Assembly: GCF_018598185.1 (NCBI RefSeq) | Contig: NZ_JAHESC010000019.1 | Coordinates: forward strand, 62,001 to 126,000 | Reading direction: 5' to 3' | DNA from: Dawidia soli | Lineage (GTDB): Bacteria > Bacteroidota > Bacteroidia > Cytophagales > Cyclobacteriaceae | DNA length: 64,000 bases | Part shown: piece after piece, positions 63,247 through 64,000 of the stretch | How the letters are laid out: every line of letters begins with the position of its first letter | Position numbering within the stretch: position 1 is the first letter of the stretch | Program-made: the position numbers and the translations under genes | Notes under the pieces: model-generated | What the model saw: only the letters and a program-made list of their open reading frames with translations | Told to the model about the DNA's origin: nothing | Databases searched by the model: none

Positions 63247-64000
63247 ACAAACACGAATACATATCGTCCGGCATCCTGGAAGCATACGCTTTGGGAGAGC
63301 TCTCTGAGCCGGAGCGCCGTGAGGTGGAACACCACCTGGCCGGCCATCCTGAGCTTAGAACAGAGCTTGACCAGATCGAGGCCGTACAGGAAAAACTGCT
63401 GCAACGCACCGCGATCACACCACGCAACGCTGTCAAGGCTGCGCTTTTTGCCCGGATCGACGGCCAGCCGCCGGCCGCCAAGGGTGTGTCGATGCCGTCG
63501 TCCGAGGCCCGGATGTGGAAGTTCGCCGCCGCCGCGTCTGTAACGGTCGCCCTGGTGTCGTCCTATCTGGCGTACAATTATTACGACAAGTGGAAGCGCA
63601 CGCAAGGCGAGCTGACCGAGCGGATCGCGCAAAGCCAACGCGTGGCCAGCGACTACAACCAGGTCAACCAGCGGCTCGACAAGATCGAGCGCGACATCCA
63701 CATCATTCAAAACCCGGCCTTTAAACGTGTAGCCCTGAAAGGTACATCCCATGCCCCCGCGTCCCTGGCGTATGTGTATTGGAATGAAGACACCCGCGAG
63801 GTGTACCTCAGCGTGCACGAGCTGCAGCACCTGACCCGGGAAAACCAGTATCAGCTCTGGGCCATCATCGACGGCAAGCCGGTAGATGCGGGGGTATTTG
63901 ATGGCGGAGATGCCGGCGAGCTGCTCAAAATGAAGGAGATCGGCCGCGGCGCGACACTTTTTGCCGTGACCGTCGAGCCGCGCGGCGGCAAGCCCGCCCC
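63243..64000 (+). CDS. RskA-type anti-sigma factor (cut by window end)
   Basis: Begins at GTG 63243, whose GTGA overlaps the sigma-factor stop; about 252 residues are seen before the window ends. The N-terminal anti-sigma domain is about 1-60 (ILEAYALGELSEPERREVEH with HHLAGHPE, a variant of the zinc-binding type). One membrane helix lies at about 93-113, a coiled coil at about 115-155, and then the RskA C-terminal periplasmic domain (VYWNEDTREVYLSVHEL, ENQYQLWAIIDGKPVDAG). Coupled to the sigma gene, it should hold that sigma at the membrane until a signal releases it. Confidence 0.9.
   Translation, partial: MNKHEYISSGILEAYALGELSEPERREVEHHLAGHPELRTELDQIEAVQEKLLQRTAITPRNAVKAALFARIDGQPPAAKGVSMPSSEARMWKFAAAASVTVALVSSYLAYNYYDKWKRTQGELTERIAQSQRVASDYNQVNQRLDKIERDIHIIQNPAFKRVALKGTSHAPASLAYVYWNEDTREVYLSVHELQHLTRENQYQLWAIIDGKPVDAGVFDGGDAGELLKMKEIGRGATLFAVTVEPRGGKPA

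Noticed and set aside
1-64000. tRNA, rRNA, CRISPR, prophage or insertion sequence
   Set aside because: No cloverleaf, repeat-spacer array, integrase or transposase is seen on either strand.

Overview
The window comes from a fairly GC-rich member of the Bacteroidota, most likely order Cytophagales (inference). The evidence is a type IX secretion sorting domain, a perfect Bacteroidota promoter (TTTG, 19 bp, TANNTTTG) in front of tatA, and families typical of that phylum: the BT_3928 type, DUF1599, DUF4292, GWxTD proteins and permease-prefix ABC transporters with PadR partners. Coding density is high and base use is even. I see no rRNA, tRNA, CRISPR array, insertion sequence or prophage.

Layout. 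1-7.5 kb: the end of an isocitrate lyase/PEP mutase family gene, small envelope proteins, NADP isocitrate dehydrogenase, a CAP-domain protein and ClpB. 7.5-20.3 kb, minus strand: murI, nuoH, a TPR sensor histidine kinase, nuoI-J-K-L-M-N, then a long PurF-like amidotransferase. The nuo block lacks A-G, and the kinase is joined to nuoH by an ATGA overlap. 20.3-25.6 kb: a second TPR histidine kinase, a flotillin/NfeD pair and proS. 25.7-28.6 kb: a Tyr/Trp/Asn-rich secreted protein and a FadL-type outer-membrane protein. 28.6-36 kb: aroK, a BT_3928-type membrane protein and DUF1599 on one strand; folP, cdaA and a secreted WD40-caspase on the other.

36-45.5 kb: an aldo/keto reductase with a Tat-like leader, a thioredoxin-reductase-like enzyme, a YiaA/B protein, the two enzymes of threonine breakdown to glycine (kbl and tdh) around a proline-rich protein, a T9SS-exported repeat protein and a crotonase. 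45.5-55 kb, plus strand: an envelope block (flippase, sugar nucleotidyltransferase, TPR protein, DUF4292 lipoprotein, EnvC-like activator, tatA, gatA, LysM lytic transglycosylase) that ends at a strong terminator. 55-64 kb: a GWxTD protein, a methyltransferase, a two-domain secreted protein divergent from an Lrp regulator, a PadR/ABC permease pair, and an ECF sigma/anti-sigma pair cut by the window end.

Most of the window is housekeeping and envelope biology. The most unusual points are the histidine kinase inside the complex I operon, the periplasmic WD40-caspase behind cdaA, the ECF sigma gene without a canonical start codon, a family of short intergenic palindromes, and a perfect inverted repeat at the padR start.
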